Numbered from the stretch's first letter, positions 42,228-51,619 are shown. The stretch: DNA of 64,000 nucleotides from Pelomonas margarita (GCF_043555875.1 NZ_JBIGHW010000004.1:439178-503177), one strand, 5' to 3'. The notes: generated by a model from the letters alone, not told the origin. Numbers and translations: made by a program.

Positions 42228-42267
42228 GCCCGCCACGCCTGGGTGGCAAGGTCACTCAGATCCTGGG

Positions 42268-42293
42268 AAGCCCCGCCAAGACGGGGCTTTTTC
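42268..42293 (+). terminator. Rho-independent terminator after the LamG PEP-CTERM gene
   Basis: AAGCCCCG (42268-42275) pairs with CGGGGCTT (42282-42289) around a CCAAGA loop, followed by a T-run. It lies 40 bases after the stop. Confidence 0.88.
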
Positions 42294-42719
42294 ATGGCCG
42301 GCGAACACTGCGTCGTGCGGCGAAAGCCAGGCTCACTTCGCCAGGTCGACCAGGCCGGCCCTCGCCAGCGCGTCGCGATGCTTCTACTTCGCGGCATCGA
42401 GGATGCAGGCGCTGTTCAGCGCAGATCGTCGCTTTGATGTGTAGCTTTCGGCGCTTGAATCTTCGACTCGTGACCCGGTGACTGATTCAGGTCCCCGAGT
42501 GTGAGTCCGACTTGAAGACGCGGAGTACAGCAATCGCTGCATACCGGCCGACTTGCCGGCCAGTCGAAATTGGGCAATCGGGCGCAAGCGTGACCTCGAC
42601 CACCCGGACAGGCCGCAGACCCGAATCGCAACGCTTCGGGCATCGCCTGGCGCCTCAACATGTCGTCGCGTGCCTCGTCCCCGCGCCGGCCTGCCGGCCC
42701 GCGCAAGGACTGGCGAGCA
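42294..42719. other. Intergenic region without a credible gene
   Basis: About 425 bases between the terminator and the convergent efflux operon. No frame has the codon pattern of the neighbours. On the minus strand, 42343-42432 can be read as two short blocks (SALNSACILDAAK, then HRDALARAGLVDLAK) separated by one stop. That might be the decayed end of a gene I cannot name. No RNA gene or repeat was recognised. Confidence 0.5.
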
Positions 42720-44102
42720 CTACCGCCCGCCCAGCACGCGCAGCAGCGTGACGCGGTTGGCCTGCTCGGTCTGGCGCAGCGTCACCAGCGCTTGCTGGGC
42801 TGTGGCGAGCGTGCGTTGCGCGTCCAGCAGGTCCAGCTGGCTGCTGCCGCCCAGGCGGTAGCTCTGCTCGGCCAGGCGCAGTGCCAGCTCTGCTGCTGCC
42901 ACCTGGGCCTGCTGGGCCTGCAGCCGTTCGGCCAGGCTGTCGCGCACGGCGAGCGCATCGGCCACCTCGCGGAAGGCCGATTGCAGCGCCGCCTCGTAGC
43001 TGGCCAGCGCCTGGCGGCGGCTGGCCTCGTTGGCGTCGACCTGCGCGGCGCGCGCGCCACCGTCGAACAGCGGCAGGTCCAGCTGCGGCACCAGGCTCCA
43101 GAAGCCGGTGCCGCTCTGGAACAGGCCGTCCAGCTCCGGCGAGCGGGTGCCGGCGCTGGCCGTCAGCGTGAGCCGCGGGAAGCGTGCCGCGCGGGCCGCG
43201 CCCACGTCGAAGGCGGCAGCCTGCAGCGCCTGCTCGGCGGCTCGCAGGTCGGGGCGCTGCAGCAGCACATCGGCCGGCAAGCCCGGCGGCAGGGCGGGTA
43301 GGGCGGTCACGGGGGCCAGGTCCTGCGCGGCCGGCAGCAGGCTATCGGGCAGCGGCTGGCCGGCCAGCAGTTCCAGCTGCAGCCGGGCCTGCGCGACGGC
43401 GGTCTGCGCGCGCGCGGCCTCGCCGCGTGCTGCTTCGTGGGCGGTCTGCGCGCGCGCCAGCTCCAGCCCCGAGGCGGCACCGAGCTGGTGGCGCTGCGTG
43501 GTCAGCGCCAGCGTGCGCTGCTGGCTGTCGCGCAGTTGCCGGGCTAACGTCAGGCGTTGCTGCTCGGCGGCCAGCGTCAGCCAGGCGTTGCTGGCCTCGG
43601 CGACGAGGCTGAGCCGCGCGCTGCGCTGCGTTTCCTGCTGGGCTAGGTAGCGGGCCATGGCCGCGCCTTCAAGGCTGCCCAGGTGGTTGAAGAAGTCGAT
43701 CTCGTAGCTGGCCAGGCCCAGGTTGACAGCGTAGCTGCTGGTGGTGCTGCCACCGGCAGCCTGCGCGCGCGTTGCCGAGGCACTGGCGTTGGCGTCGGGG
43801 ATGCGGTCGGCCTGCGTGATGCGGTACTGCGCCCGCACGCGCTCCACGGCGGCCGCGCTGGCCCGCAAGCTGCGGTTCTGCGCCAGCGCGATGCCGACGA
43901 CCTGGCGCAGCCGCGCGTCGGTGAAGAAGGCGTCCCATTCATGCGCCGCGTCGGCGGCGGTGGCGGGTGAGGGCGTGGCGGCGGCGCGGAAGTCCTCGCG
44001 CAGCGGCGGCGTGGGCTTGTCGGTGGCCGGCACGAGGCTGGCGCAGCCGCCTAGCAGCAGGGCGGCGGTCAGCGCGGTCAGGGTCAGATGTTGCTTGTTC
44101 AT
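42720..44102 (-). CDS. RND efflux outer membrane lipoprotein (OprM/NodT family)
   Basis: A 460-residue outer-membrane channel. The lipobox LLGGC follows a short signal (LTLTALTAALLLGGCAS), so the protein is acylated. Two repeats of the TolC fold are visible, each with long coiled helices (for example LVAEASNAWLTLAAEQQRL, and FREVADALAVRDSLAERL in the second). Conserved phrases are EIDFFNHLG and QRPDLRAAEQAL. It trimerises and connects to the adaptor and pump. The ATG overlaps the stop of the pump gene by 4 bases and the gene is the last of the operon. Confidence 0.94.
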   Translation of the reverse strand: MNKQHLTLTALTAALLLGGCASLVPATDKPTPPLREDFRAAATPSPATAADAAHEWDAFFTDARLRQVVGIALAQNRSLRASAAAVERVRAQYRITQADRIPDANASASATRAQAAGGSTTSSYAVNLGLASYEIDFFNHLGSLEGAAMARYLAQQETQRSARLSLVAEASNAWLTLAAEQQRLTLARQLRDSQQRTLALTTQRHQLGAASGLELARAQTAHEAARGEAARAQTAVAQARLQLELLAGQPLPDSLLPAAQDLAPVTALPALPPGLPADVLLQRPDLRAAEQALQAAAFDVGAARAARFPRLTLTASAGTRSPELDGLFQSGTGFWSLVPQLDLPLFDGGARAAQVDANEASRRQALASYEAALQSAFREVADALAVRDSLAERLQAQQAQVAAAELALRLAEQSYRLGGSSQLDLLDAQRTLATAQQALVTLRQTEQANRVTLLRVLGGR

Positions 44103-47100
44103 GCCTGGCCTCCCGCCTGCGCGGCTGCCGATGGTTGGCGCACGAAGCGCTGCCGCACCCACAGGTAGAACAGCGGCACGAAGAAGATGCCCAGCACTGT
44201 GGCGCTGGCCATGCCGCCGAGCACGCCGATGCCGATAGCACGCTGCGAGCCGGAGCCGGCGCCGCTGCTGTAGGCCAGCGGCAGCACGCCCATCATGAAG
44301 GCCAGCGAGGTCATGAGGATGGGGCGCAGGCGCTGGCGGCTGGCCTTCAGCGTGGCGTCGATCAGGCTCATGCCCTGCTGCATCAGCGTCTGCGCGAACT
44401 CCACGATGAGGATGGCGTTCTTGGCGCTCAGGCCCACGGTGGTCAGCAGCCCGACCTGGAAGAACACGTCGTTGTTCTGCCCGCCGAGGTGGCTGGCGAT
44501 CAGCGCGCCGAAGATGCCCAGCGGCACCACCAGCATCACGCTGAACGGCACCGACCAGCTCTCGTACAGCGCGGCCAGGCACAGGAAGATGAACAGCACC
44601 GACACCGCGTACAGCAGCGGCGCCTGGTCGCCCGACAGCCGCTCCTGGTAGGACCGGCCCGACCACTCGTAGCCGATGCCCGGCGGCAGTTCGCGCAGCA
44701 CCTCTTCCATGGCCTTCATGGCGGCACCGGAGCTGACGCCCGGAGGCACGTCGGCCTGCATCTCGTAGGCCGAGCTGCCGTTGTAGCGCACCAGCTGGCG
44801 CGGGCCGTTGGTCCACTTGGTGGTGGCGAAGGCGGCGAAGGACACCATCTGCCCGGCGGTGTTGCGCACGTACCAGTGCTTGATGGCGTCAGGGTCGGCG
44901 CGGAATGCCGCGTCGCCCTGCACCAGCACGCGCTTGACGCGGCCGCGGTCGATGAAGTCGTTCACGTAGGCCCCGCCCAGCGCGATGGACATGGTGTCGT
45001 TGATGACGCTGGGCTGCACGCCCAGCACGCCGGCCTTGTGGTCGTCGATGCTGATCTGCAGCTGCGGCGTCTCGGTCAGGCTGTTGGTGCGGGCTCGGCT
45101 GAGCTCGGGGTGCTGGTTGGCCAGCTCGATGAGTTGCTCGCGCGCCTCGATGAGCTTGTCCTGCCCCAGGCCGCCCAGGTCCTGCAGGAAGAGCTGGATG
45201 CCGGCGCTGCCGCCCAGGCCGCGCACGGTGGGCGGCATGACGATGAAGATGCTGGCGTCGCGCACGCGCCGGCCCAGCTCGCGCGTGAAGCGCTCGGCCA
45301 GCGCGGCCGCGCCCTCCTCAGCGCGCGGGCGGTCCTTCCAGTCCTTCAGGCGGATGAAGCCCTGGCCCGAGCCCTGGTCGCCACCGGCGCCGCGCACGAC
45401 GTTGTAGAACAGCACGACGTCCTGCTCGGCTAGGTAGGCCTCCAGCTGCTGCATCACCACTTCCAGCCGCTCGTTGGTGGCGCCGGGCGCCATGCGCACT
45501 TGGATCTGCAGGCCGCCCTGGTCCTCGTCCGGCAGGAATGAGGTCGGCAGGCTCTTGTACATCCAGGCCATGCCGGCGATGACGGCCAGGTAGACGGCGA
45601 AGCTGCGCACGCCGCGGCGCGTCAGCCAGGAGACGCCGCGCACATAGCGTTCGGTGAAGGCGTCGAAGCGGCGGTTGAAGCCGCCGAAGAACCAGTCCAG
45701 CGGCTTGCCCAGCGGGCCGGTGTGGGCCGCATGCTCACCCTTGCCGACCGGCTTGAGCACGGTGGCGCACAGCGCGGGCGACAGCGTCATCGCCACCAGC
45801 ACCGACAGCACCATCGCGCTGACCACGGTGATGGAGAACTGGCGGTAGATGATGCCGGTGGACCCGCCGAAGAAGGCCATGGGGATGAACACCGCCGACA
45901 GCACGACGGCGATGCCCACCAGCGCGCCGGTGATCTCCTTCATGCTCTGGCGCGTGGCCTCCTTGGGCGACAGGCCTTCCTCGCGCATCAGGCGCTCGAC
46001 GTTCTCGACGACAACGATGGCGTCGTCCACCAGCAGGCCGATGGCCAGCACCAGGCCGAACATGGTCAGCGAGTTGATGGAGAAGCCGGCCACCGCCAGC
46101 ACGCCGAAGGTGCCCAGCAGCACCACGGGCACGGCGATCGCAGGGATTAGCGTGGCGCGCAGGTTCTGCATGAACAGATACATGATGGCCACGACGAGGA
46201 TGATGGCCTCGATCAGCGTCTGCACCACGCCCTCGATGGACACGCGGATGAAGGGCGTTGTGTCGTAGGTGACCGTGGCCTTGTAGCCGGGCGGGAAGAA
46301 GGGCTCCAGTTCCTTGAGCTTGGCCTTCACCGCGTCGCCCGTGGCCAGCGCATTGGCGCCGCTAGCTGGGAAGATGGCCAGGCCGGCGGCTGGCCGGCCG
46401 CTGGAGCGCACATTGGTGGTGTAGCTGTCGCGGCCGAGTTCCACGCGAGCCACATCGCCCAGGCGCAGCGCCGAGCCGTCGGCCTGCACGCGCAGCACGA
46501 TGGCCTTGAACTCCTCGGCCGTCGTGAGCTTGGAGCGGGCCGTGATGATGGCGGTGAGCCGCTGGCCCTCGGGCGCCGGCAGCGCGCCCACCTGTCCTGC
46601 CGAGACCTCGGTGTTCTGCTGCTGCAGCGCGGTGCGGATGTCACCGGGCACGAGGTTGTAGCGCTGCAGTTTGAGCGGGTCCAGCCAGACGCGCATCGCG
46701 TAGCCGGAGCCGAACACGTTGACGTCGCCTACGCCCTCCACGCGGCTGATCACGTCCACCAGCGTGGCGTTCAGGTAGTCGCCCAGGTCGCTGGAGCTGG
46801 TGCTGGGGTCGTCGCTGGTGAGCATGGCGATCATCAGGAAGTCGGTGCCCGACTTCGTGACGCGCACGCCCTGTGCCTGCACCGCTTGCGGCAGCCGGCT
46901 GATGATGGACTGCACCTTGTTCTGCACCTGCACCTGGGCGGTGTCGGGATTGGTGCCGGCCACGAAGGTCAGCGTCGTGCTGGCGCTTCCGGTGGCGCTG
47001 CTGGTGGACTCGATGGACAGCAGGCCGTCAATGCCCTTGAGGCTCTGCTCGACGATCTGCGTGACCGAGTCCTCGATGGCCTTGGCCGATGCGCCGGGGT

Positions 47101-47245
47101 AGCTGGTGTTGATGGACACGCGCGTGGGCGCGATGTCTGGGTAGCGCTCCAGCGCCAGTTTGTGGATGGCACCGGCGCCGGCCAGCATGATGACGATGGC
47201 GATGACCCACGCAAAGATGGGCCGGTCGATGAAGAAGGATGCCAT
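44099..47245 (-). CDS. RND multidrug efflux permease (HAE1 family, AcrB-like)
   Basis: A 1048-residue inner-membrane pump, normal length for AcrB homologues. The start ASFFIDRPIFAWVIAIVIML is canonical. The proton-relay aspartates lie in GLLVDDAIVVVENVER (TM4), and the two large periplasmic loops follow TM1 and TM7. It exports drugs or other amphiphilic compounds in exchange for protons. It lies between the adaptor and the outer-membrane factor genes, all on the minus strand. The substrate range cannot be read. Confidence 0.96.
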   Translation of the reverse strand: MASFFIDRPIFAWVIAIVIMLAGAGAIHKLALERYPDIAPTRVSINTSYPGASAKAIEDSVTQIVEQSLKGIDGLLSIESTSSATGSASTTLTFVAGTNPDTAQVQVQNKVQSIISRLPQAVQAQGVRVTKSGTDFLMIAMLTSDDPSTSSSDLGDYLNATLVDVISRVEGVGDVNVFGSGYAMRVWLDPLKLQRYNLVPGDIRTALQQQNTEVSAGQVGALPAPEGQRLTAIITARSKLTTAEEFKAIVLRVQADGSALRLGDVARVELGRDSYTTNVRSSGRPAAGLAIFPASGANALATGDAVKAKLKELEPFFPPGYKATVTYDTTPFIRVSIEGVVQTLIEAIILVVAIMYLFMQNLRATLIPAIAVPVVLLGTFGVLAVAGFSINSLTMFGLVLAIGLLVDDAIVVVENVERLMREEGLSPKEATRQSMKEITGALVGIAVVLSAVFIPMAFFGGSTGIIYRQFSITVVSAMVLSVLVAMTLSPALCATVLKPVGKGEHAAHTGPLGKPLDWFFGGFNRRFDAFTERYVRGVSWLTRRGVRSFAVYLAVIAGMAWMYKSLPTSFLPDEDQGGLQIQVRMAPGATNERLEVVMQQLEAYLAEQDVVLFYNVVRGAGGDQGSGQGFIRLKDWKDRPRAEEGAAALAERFTRELGRRVRDASIFIVMPPTVRGLGGSAGIQLFLQDLGGLGQDKLIEAREQLIELANQHPELSRARTNSLTETPQLQISIDDHKAGVLGVQPSVINDTMSIALGGAYVNDFIDRGRVKRVLVQGDAAFRADPDAIKHWYVRNTAGQMVSFAAFATTKWTNGPRQLVRYNGSSAYEMQADVPPGVSSGAAMKAMEEVLRELPPGIGYEWSGRSYQERLSGDQAPLLYAVSVLFIFLCLAALYESWSVPFSVMLVVPLGIFGALIASHLGGQNNDVFFQVGLLTTVGLSAKNAILIVEFAQTLMQQGMSLIDATLKASRQRLRPILMTSLAFMMGVLPLAYSSGAGSGSQRAIGIGVLGGMASATVLGIFFVPLFYLWVRQRFVRQPSAAAQAGGQA

Positions 47246-47265
47246 GGTTCAGTGCCGCCCGGCCG

Positions 47266-47320
47266 CCCGAAGGCACTGAGCGCCCCCTCGGGGGGCAGCG
47301 AGCGTGAGCGAGAGTGGGGG
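47266..47320. repeat. Intergenic GC-rich palindromic repeat of a type common in Burkholderiales
   Basis: The gap between adaptor and pump genes holds GAAGGCACTGAGCGCCCC, then CTCGGGGGGC, then GCGAGCGTGAGCGAGAGTGG. The core GCCCCC-TCG-GGGGGC is a hairpin. From memory this kind of block recurs between genes in Comamonadaceae and relatives. I see one copy here. It could adjust the ratio of adaptor to pump. Confidence 0.5.
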
Positions 47321-47330
47321 TTGAGTCATG

Positions 47331-48536
47331 TCAGCTGCCCTTGGCCTGGGACGCCGGGGCCGAGGCGGCACCGGCGGGCTTGTCGCCCTTCTTCTTCGGG
47401 GCGGAGCCGGCCGGCACCGGCGTGACCGGCTGGTTGGGCCGGGCGCGCTGCAAGCCCTCGACGATGAGCTTGTCGCCCACCTTCAGGCCGTCGGTTACCA
47501 GCCACTGGTTGCCGACGGCGCGTTCCAGCTTCAGCCGGCGGCGCTCCACCTTGTTGCCTTCGCCGACCACCAGCGCCGTCGCGTCGCCGGTGGGCGAGCG
47601 GCTCACGCCCTGCTGGGGCACGAGGATGACGCCCTGGTCCACGCCAGCCAGCAGCCGGGCCGTGACGACCATGCCCGGCAGCAGCTGGCCCTTGGGGTTG
47701 GGCACGCTGGCTCGTAGCGTGACGGCGCCGGTGCCGCGGTCCACGCTCACGCCGCTGACCGTCAGCTGGCCCGGCAGCGGGTAAGTGCTGCCGTCCTCCA
47801 GCTGCAGCCGGATCTGGCTGTTCCCGCTCTTGCCTTCCAGCTGGCGGCGCAGCGCCAGCAGCTCGGCGCTGCTCTGCACGATGTCCACCTGCATGGGGTC
47901 GAGCTGCTGCACCGTGGTCAGCGCGGTGGTCTGGTTGGCGGTGACCAGCGCCCCGGCCGTGACGGCCGAGATGTCGACTCGGCCGCCGATGGGCGCGGTG
48001 ATGCGAGCGCGGGCGAGTTGCACCTTGGCGGCGTCCAGCGCGGCGCGCGCGACGGCCACGTCGGCCTCGGCCTGGCGCAGCGCGGCGGCGCTGTCGTCGG
48101 CGGTCTGGCGGCTGATGGCGTCGGCCTTCAGCAGCTCGGCATCGCGGCCGGCCTTGGTGCGGGCGGCGGCCAGCTGGGCCTCGGTCTTCTGCAGCGCGGC
48201 GGCGGTGCGGGCTCGCTCGGCCTCGAAGCTGGCGTCGTCCAGCTGGTACAGCGGCTGGCCAGCGCGGACCGTGGCGCCTTCGGTGAACAAGCGCTTGGTC
48301 ACGACCCCGGTGACCTGCGGCCGGATCTCGGCCACCTGGCTGGCGCTGAGTCGGCCGGGCAGGGCCAGCTCCAGCGGCGCGTCGGCGGTGCTGACGCTGA
48401 CCACGCCCACCTCGGGCGCGCCGCCCTTGGGTTTGGCGGCCTGATCGGCGTCGGACTTCTGGCAGCCCGCGAGCAGCAGCAGCGAGGCCGCGACGGCGCC
48501 CAGGGCGAAGGGATGAAGAGGCAGGTTCTTGCGCAT
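47331..48536 (-). CDS. RND efflux periplasmic adaptor (membrane fusion protein)
   Basis: A 401-residue lipoprotein with lipobox LLAGC after LHPFALGAVAASLLLLAGC. The order is lipoyl-like half, long coiled-coil hairpin (SFEAERARTAAALQKTEAQLAAARTK and following), second lipoyl half (RARITAPIGGRVDIS), beta-barrel and membrane-proximal domain. It joins the pump to the outer-membrane channel. ATG 48536 gives the lipoprotein signal. The C-terminal 35 residues are Ala/Pro/Lys-rich. It is divergent from the BaeS-like kinase gene, with 93 bases between the starts for both promoters. Confidence 0.94.
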   Translation of the reverse strand: MRKNLPLHPFALGAVAASLLLLAGCQKSDADQAAKPKGGAPEVGVVSVSTADAPLELALPGRLSASQVAEIRPQVTGVVTKRLFTEGATVRAGQPLYQLDDASFEAERARTAAALQKTEAQLAAARTKAGRDAELLKADAISRQTADDSAAALRQAEADVAVARAALDAAKVQLARARITAPIGGRVDISAVTAGALVTANQTTALTTVQQLDPMQVDIVQSSAELLALRRQLEGKSGNSQIRLQLEDGSTYPLPGQLTVSGVSVDRGTGAVTLRASVPNPKGQLLPGMVVTARLLAGVDQGVILVPQQGVSRSPTGDATALVVGEGNKVERRRLKLERAVGNQWLVTDGLKVGDKLIVEGLQRARPNQPVTPVPAGSAPKKKGDKPAGAASAPASQAKGS

Positions 48537-48629
48537 GGGGGCAGATGCTGCCCGCAGAATGTGGAGAGAGCTTGAAGGGCCTGCGCCGCACTGCGCCATG
48601 CATTGCCCGCGTCGCCGCTCTCGCGCACC

Positions 48630-50039
48630 ATGCCGTTCGTCATGTTCCATCTGCCCCGCCTCAGCCTCGCCGCCAAGCTGTTCGCCGCCGTGTTCGCCAC
48701 CGCGATGGCGGTGGCGCTGGCCATGGGCGTCTCGGCTCAGATCAACCTGAACCGCGACTTCCTTGGCTACCTGAACGAGCAGGCCGTGAACCGGCTGGAG
48801 CTGGCGCGGGTGTCGGTGGCCGCGGGCTACGTGGAGAACGGCAACAGCTGGGATTTCCTGCGCGAGCAGCCGTCGCAGTGGGGCTGGCTGCTGCGTCCGC
48901 GCCTGCCCGAGGCCGAGGCGCCGGCCGTCAAGACCAGCCCGGCCGATCTGACCGGCGCCACGCGCCGCTTCACGCTGTTCGACGCAGACCGCCAGCGCAT
49001 CGCCGGCTTCCCGCTGCCGTCCAGCAACGCCATCGAGCGCGCCATCGTCGTCGACGGCCTGACCGTGGGCTGGCTGGTGCTGACGCCGTTCGAGTCGGTC
49101 AGCTCCGGCGCCGAGAAGCGCTTTGCCGACGCGCAGGCGCTGGTGGCCTGGGGTGTGGGCGGCGGCGCGGTGCTGCTGGCAGCGGCTGTGGCCTTCTGGG
49201 CCTCGCGGCGGCTGCTGCAGCCAGTGCGCCGCGTGGCCGCGGCCACGCACCGCCTGGCCGCGGGGGACTACACCACCCGCGTGGCCGAGGGCCGCCGCAA
49301 CGACGAGATCGGCCAGCTGGGCCGCGACTTCAACCAACTTGCCCACACGCTGCAACGCAATGAGGCCATGCGGCGGGAGTTCATGGCCGATGTTTCGCAC
49401 GAGCTGCGCACGCCGTTGGGCGTGCTGCACGGCGAGCTGGAGGCGCTGGAGGACGGCGTGCGCCGCCTGGACGGCGCCGCGCTGCGGGCGCTCAAGGGCG
49501 AGGTGTCCACACTGCACAAGCTGGTGGACGACCTGTACGAGCTGTCGCTGGCCGACGTCGGCGCGCTGGCCTACCGCAAGGCCGACCTGGACCTGCGTGA
49601 GCTCATCGCCGGCACGGCTGGCGCCTTCGGCGAGCGCATCCAGGGCAGCGGCCTGACGCTGCAGCTGGCGCTGCCCGAGCAACCGCTGCCCGCCTTCGGC
49701 GACGAGCGCCGGCTGCGCCAGCTGTTCAACAACCTGCTGGAGAACAGCTGCCGCTACACCGACGCCGGCGGCGCGCTGCGCATCAGCGCGCGGCGCGAGG
49801 GTGGGCATGCTGTCATCGACGTGCAGGACAGCGCGCCCGGCGTGCTGCCCGAGCAACTGCCGCGGCTGTTCGAGCGATTCTTCCGCACCGAGGCTTCGCG
49901 CAACCGCCGCAGCGGCGGGGCCGGGCTGGGGCTGTCGATCTGCCAGCGCATCGTTGAGGCGCACGAGGGCCGCATCGAGGCGCGTACCTCGCCGCTGGGC
50001 GGGCTGTGGCTGCGCGTGGAGCTGCCCAGCCATGGGTGA
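48630..50039 (+). CDS. baeS: Sensor histidine kinase, BaeS-like
   Basis: A 469-residue membrane kinase. TM1 lies near residues 10-35 (LAAKLFAAVFATAMAVALAMGV), a periplasmic sensor of about 120 residues follows, and TM2 is AWGVGGGAVLLAAAVAFWA. After a HAMP domain comes FMADVSHELRTPLGVLHGELEAL with the phospho-accepting histidine, then an ATPase domain with NNLLENSCRYT and GAGLGLSICQRIV. BaeS responds to envelope stress and drug-like compounds. The divergent efflux operon fits that role. ATG 48642 is an alternative start. Confidence 0.9.
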   Translation: MPFVMFHLPRLSLAAKLFAAVFATAMAVALAMGVSAQINLNRDFLGYLNEQAVNRLELARVSVAAGYVENGNSWDFLREQPSQWGWLLRPRLPEAEAPAVKTSPADLTGATRRFTLFDADRQRIAGFPLPSSNAIERAIVVDGLTVGWLVLTPFESVSSGAEKRFADAQALVAWGVGGGAVLLAAAVAFWASRRLLQPVRRVAAATHRLAAGDYTTRVAEGRRNDEIGQLGRDFNQLAHTLQRNEAMRREFMADVSHELRTPLGVLHGELEALEDGVRRLDGAALRALKGEVSTLHKLVDDLYELSLADVGALAYRKADLDLRELIAGTAGAFGERIQGSGLTLQLALPEQPLPAFGDERRLRQLFNNLLENSCRYTDAGGALRISARREGGHAVIDVQDSAPGVLPEQLPRLFERFFRTEASRNRRSGGAGLGLSICQRIVEAHEGRIEARTSPLGGLWLRVELPSHG

Positions 50040-50128
50040 AACCAAGCCCCTCGTCTGGGCATGTGTCGCTGAACGCGCGCCTGGCCGGTCTGGGACCACG
50101 CCGAGGCGTGCGCCGCAGCGTTTCGGCA

Positions 50129-50159
50129 GACACATTGAGCCCACTGGGCTCAATGTGTC
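50129..50159. repeat. 31-bp near-perfect dyad between baeS and baeR
   Basis: GACACATTGAGCCCA (50129-50143) and its exact reverse complement (50145-50159) are separated by one base. There is no T-run, so it is not a simple terminator. It lies in the 234-base gap between kinase and regulator, which is otherwise empty. Possible roles are an operator, an mRNA stem that sets the kinase:regulator ratio, or a repeat unit of the genome. Confidence 0.7.
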
Positions 50160-50273
50160 CGGCCTCAGCCCCCAGGGGGGCGGCGATGCTTTTCGTATCT
50201 ACCGGCAAGCCCATCGCCTGTCGGGCGGGCTTGGGGCGGCCCGGCGCTCGGCCCGCAGGCGTTGGGAATGAGC

Positions 50274-50996
50274 ATGGGTGCCGACACGCAGTTGCCACTG
50301 GACACCGGCCCGGCGCGCGTGCTGGTCGTGGAGGACGAGCCGCGCCTGGCCGCGCTGCTGGCCGACTACCTGCGCGCCGCCGGCCATGAGCCCGAGTGCG
50401 TGGCCGATGGCCGCGACGTGCTGCCGGCGTGGACGGCCCGCCGACACGATCTCATCCTGCTGGATCTCATGCTGCCGGGCCTGGACGGGCTCAGCGTGTG
50501 CCGCGAAATCCGTGCGCGCAGCAGCGTGCCCATCCTGATGCTGACTGCGCGCGCCGACGAGGCCGACAGGCTGCTGGGCCTGGAGCTGGGGGCCGATGAC
50601 TACATCGCCAAGAACCCCTTCAGCCCGCGCGAGGTGATGGCGCGCGTGAAGGCCGTGCTGCGGCGCAGCCGCGCTGGAACCGCATCGCCCGTGGCCGCGC
50701 TCGAGGCAGCGTCGCCGCTGCAGGTTGACGACGCCGGCTGGCGCGCCAGCTGGCAGGGCCAGGCGCTGGACCTCACGCCCATCGAGTTCCGCCTGCTGCG
50801 CACGCTGGCCGGGCAGCCGGGGCGCGTCTACGCGCGCGCGCAGTTGCTGGAGCTGTTGCACGACGACGGCCGCGCCGTCACCGAGCGGGCCGTGGACAGC
50901 CATGTGAAGAACCTGCGCCGCAAGCTGGAGCAGGCCGGCGCGGGCGCCGACCGCATCCGCGCGATCTACGGCGTGGGTTACCGCTTCGACGCTTGA
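50274..50996 (+). CDS. baeR: OmpR-family response regulator, BaeR-like
   Basis: A 240-residue regulator. The receiver domain has VVEDEPRLAALL, the acceptor Asp in ILLDLMLPGLDG and DDYIAKNPFSPRE. Family members have K-P-F here; the extra Asn between the conserved Lys and Pro is unusual. The winged-helix domain ends KNLRRKLEQAGAGADRIRAIYGVGYRFD. ATG 50274 is chosen because GGGA at 50264-50267 lies 6 bases ahead. ATG 50268 and TTG 50262 are alternatives. It probably controls the divergent RND operon with the kinase upstream. Confidence 0.9.
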   Translation: MGADTQLPLDTGPARVLVVEDEPRLAALLADYLRAAGHEPECVADGRDVLPAWTARRHDLILLDLMLPGLDGLSVCREIRARSSVPILMLTARADEADRLLGLELGADDYIAKNPFSPREVMARVKAVLRRSRAGTASPVAALEAASPLQVDDAGWRASWQGQALDLTPIEFRLLRTLAGQPGRVYARAQLLELLHDDGRAVTERAVDSHVKNLRRKLEQAGAGADRIRAIYGVGYRFDA

Positions 50997-51247
50997 ACGC
51001 ACCGTGCGGCGTATTGATATATTTGATATGAAAATGTGCTGCTGGCGGGAGGTCTGCCGGCCCGGCGCCCGAGATCCCGCGCGCTCGCCCTGGTGAGGCA
51101 AGCATGGGCTCGTGCCTGATTGGCTGGATGTCGCCGCTTTTCCGGGAACTTTCCCGGTTTTGCCAGCGCTTTCTTGTCGCGCGCTCGCTGGCTTTAATCG
51201 ATATAAATGATAATTTCTCCGATGCAACCACGGCGGCAAGCGCGGCA

Positions 51248-51619
51248 ATGAAGAAAATCCTGATCGTCGATGACCATGCGGACATCCGCAGGCTGATCCG
51301 CATGACGCTGGAGTTCGAGGACTACGCCATCGAGGAAGCCGCGGACGGCGAGAGCGCGCTGCGGGTGGCGCAGGCCATGCAGCCGGACCTGGTGCTGCTG
51401 GACGTGATGATGCCGGGGCCGGTGAACGGCCTGGAGGTCTGCCGGCGCTTGCGGGCGGGCGCCACGGCCAGCGGGCCGCGCGTGATCATGCTGAGCGCGC
51501 GCGGGCATGCCAGCGACCGCGAGGCCGGGTTGCAGGCGGGGGCCGACACCTACCTGGTCAAGCCCTTCAGCCCGCTGCAGCTGATCAACGGCATCGCCCA
51601 GCTCTGGGCCGCGGCGTGA
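51248..51619 (+). CDS. Single-domain response regulator
   Basis: A 123-residue receiver without an output domain: ILIVDDHADIRRL, acceptor Asp52 in VLLDVMMPG and Lys105 in YLVKPFSP. Such CheY-like proteins act by binding a partner. It starts the signalling island and its stop overlaps the GTG start of an HD-GYP gene by 3 bases, so the phosphodiesterase is the likely partner. The 250 bases before it show no gene but contain an AT-rich patch (51200-51235) that may hold the promoter. Confidence 0.9.
   Translation: MKKILIVDDHADIRRLIRMTLEFEDYAIEEAADGESALRVAQAMQPDLVLLDVMMPGPVNGLEVCRRLRAGATASGPRVIMLSARGHASDREAGLQAGADTYLVKPFSPLQLINGIAQLWAAA

Noticed and set aside
40788..42236. A 482-codon minus-strand frame across both PEP-CTERM genes
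   Set aside because: It is antisense to two well-supported secreted proteins. Only the 41082-41243 part, in the gap between the genes, looks like real protein and is reported as a transposase remnant.
42343..42432. Minus-strand blocks resembling the end of a protein, split by one stop
   Set aside because: Too short and without a recognisable family, so no pseudogene is called.
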